Assembly: GCA_000155695.1 (NCBI GenBank)
Contig: DS990592.1
Location: 3,534,335 to 3,598,334, forward strand
DNA: 64,000 nt
Direction: 5' to 3'
Source of the DNA: Verrucomicrobiia bacterium DG1235
GTDB taxonomy: Bacteria > Verrucomicrobiota > Verrucomicrobiia > Opitutales > Opitutaceae
Below are positions 62,673 to 64,000 of the stretch, in pieces. The number at the start of each line of letters is the position of its first letter. Position 1 is the stretch's first letter. A program made the position numbers and the translations under genes. The notes below the pieces were generated by a model that had not been told where the DNA came from, ran no database searches, and saw only the letters and a list, made by a program, of their open reading frames with translations.

Positions 62673-62689
62673 CGTGCTTGTCACGCGAT
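62673..62689. repeat. Second copy of the CGYGCTTGTCACGCGAT repeat
   Basis: CGTGCTTGTCACGCGAT, 13 bp after the stop of the preceding gene; the first copy is at 45446-45462. Confidence 0.55.
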
Positions 62690-62702
62690 CAAAGACAGGA
62701 AA

Positions 62703-64000
62703 CTACGGCCGATAGGTCAGCCTCTCGACATCTCCCTTCTTCGCCAAGAAAACGTGGTCAAGACTGTAGTAACCAAGCAATCCCGTTCCATCCTTGAACT
62801 GGAACGATAAGGTCACGTTAAAAGCGTCGCCAAACGCCGGCGGCATCCTGAAGCTCAAACAATACGGCTGCCAATCCTTCGTTACCGCGACCGGCACATG
62901 ATCTAGTCCAATCGTATACGGAACCGTGCTCGGAACCCCGACCAAGCCTGCATACGAAGAAGACGTCATATTAACGACAAGCTCATTGTTTGCCACCCGA
63001 TTTGAGCGTACAAAGAAAAACAGCATGTATTCCGTGTCTTGCTCTAAGACTAAGTTGGACTGACTAATTTTCGCCGTCGTCGGACCCGCCGGGAAGAACA
63101 TACGCCCGCAACGAATCCCCTCCATCGGATCTTCGCCGCTCACATACGCCTGCAAACGCAGGCGCTCCCAACTTGCCACACCATCCTCAAAGCCGCCATT
63201 TTGTATAACATTGATACTTGGCAGAAGCGTACCCGGCGTCGCTATCTCTTGTATATTCGATGGCGCAGAAACTCTACCAAGATGATCGAACGCCATTACC
63301 GTATAGTGATAAATCCCATCGAGACTCAATCCATAGTCAAAGAACGAAGTTTCGGTCGTCATCCCCACTTCAACCCCATCTCTATAAACGAAATAGCCGA
63401 TATCGACGAATTCCGTATCAGGCGCCTCCCAGGTAAGACACACTCCTGTCTCAGTCGCCATTCTACCTATCAAAGCAGACGGCGCTGCAAGCGGGTCCAA
63501 GCATCAGTATCGACTAGCGATAGCCTAATCCCGTCAAAGTCATAACACTGCAGCGGCCGATATTCCGTGCCTATCCTGAACAGCAATCTTCCTTCATAAA
63601 CCGGCACGCCAAAATCGGGAGTCTCAAATACCAGACTGTAACGAGTCCAATCCGACTTGAGATCCAAGGATACTCCTTCAAGCCCTTGATCCAAAACGAC
63701 TTCAACATCGTCCCCTAAACTTGAAGCTGCCAAAAACGACAAGCGATACGTCGTGCTAGGAAACAAGGGAATCCCACTTTGGGCCAACAGCGTTTCACCT
63801 CCCCAACCCTCCTTGCAAATAGAGGCGTACCAATCGGGGCCAATTCCTTCTTTGTCTACTGCTACCTGAGAAGGTCCTATAGACCAAAAGTCATTTCCTG
63901 AACTAAAACTTCCATTCTTTATATAATTGCTTGGCCAAACCGTAGTTACCTCAAACGGAACAGACATGTCCGACTCCTTGCCATCTACGTCAACAGTTAC
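62703..64000 (-). pseudogene. Frameshifted secreted carbohydrate-binding/FN3 protein, partial at window end
   Basis: Two reading frames on the - strand continue one protein. From the window edge to about 63504 one frame encodes a CBM4/9-like module (NGSFSSGNDFWSIG, TYRLSFLAASSLGDDVEVVL) ending SLVDTDAWTRLQRRLL. From about 63500 to 62703 another frame encodes LDPLAAPSALIGR, an FN3 domain (LTWEAPDTEFVDIGYFVYRD), and a second CBM-like module (NGGFEDGVASWERL). Adding one base at GATGC/TTGGAC restores DALDPLAAP, so the gene carries a one-base deletion or a sequencing error. The upstream end lies outside the window. It is likely part of a larger secreted glycan-binding enzyme. Confidence 0.75.

Overview
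The window is bacterial chromosome from a Gram-negative, heterotrophic organism. I think a member of the Verrucomicrobiota, class Opitutae (Puniceicoccales/Pelagicoccus-like), is most likely. This is inferred from gene content: a sigma factor fused to a membrane domain, a DUF3450/long-ExbB TonB system, a NagB with a C-terminal PIG-L domain, several glycan-degradation genes, and short 'TTCGTG..TTCGTGG' intergenic repeats. No rRNA, tRNA, CRISPR array, insertion sequence or phage gene is visible. The + strand is C-rich and G-poor throughout. About two thirds of the roughly 57 genes lie on the - strand, so the - strand is probably the leading strand.

Layout. 0.1-5.4 kb: chemoreceptor, sigma factor with membrane domain, acyltransferase, CIA30-like secreted protein. 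5.4-6.9 kb: gene-free, holding 2.6 copies of a 186-bp tandem repeat. 6.9-7.5 kb: two small unknown genes. 7.6-15.4 kb: a leftward amino-sugar operon (nagB/PIG-L fusion, PIG-L deacetylase, GH20 hexosaminidase, Na+ symporter, HGSNAT-like acetyltransferase) with a divergent AraC regulator. 16.5-21.7 kb: a six-gene TonB2-type energy-transduction operon (DUF3450, long ExbB/TtpC, ExbB, ExbD, TonB, TPR). 22-23.2 kb: RRM protein and tag. 23.9-27.5 kb: porin, FMN-binding protein, PepSY membrane protein and Tat-exported ApbE, a flavin-based extracytoplasmic redox cluster. 27.6 kb: Ca2+/Na+ antiporter. 28.6-31.3 kb: panB-panC-coaX-panD, the whole pantothenate branch plus the first CoA step. 31.6-34.9 kb: murA, a glutamine amidotransferase-like gene, and an anti-sigma/ECF sigma pair. 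35.2-37.2 kb: HDOD protein and a receiver-kinase hybrid. 37.5 kb: radD. 39.4-43.4 kb: leftward TPR protein, 59-aa membrane peptide, miaB, membrane protein, gmk. 43.5-45.4 kb: cmoA and cmoB. 45.4 kb: CPA2 antiporter. 47.9-51.6 kb: adenosine deaminase facing a purine permease/nucleosidase pair. 51.8-55.9 kb: a pqi-type MCE lipid-transport operon with pqiA split in two. 56-64 kb: DUF3857 protein, serine hydrolase lipoprotein, a GH140-like hydrolase, a secreted DNRLRE-like protein, and a frameshifted FN3/carbohydrate-binding protein running off the window end.

The most unusual signal is not a gene. The 9-mer TTTGGATAC occurs 13 times by hand count, where base composition predicts well under one. 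It occurs in several reading frames and in one intergenic site, and is always followed by a purine. This looks like a selected genome-wide DNA word, similar to an uptake sequence or Chi. Other notable points are a Gly-every-fifth-residue membrane domain fused to a sigma factor, loss of the zinc ligands in the PIG-L half of NagB beside an intact PIG-L, a 51-bp in-frame element inside cmoB, a receiver domain with Glu at the phosphoacceptor site, and a family of short intergenic repeats. All calls come from reading the sequence; no database search was run.
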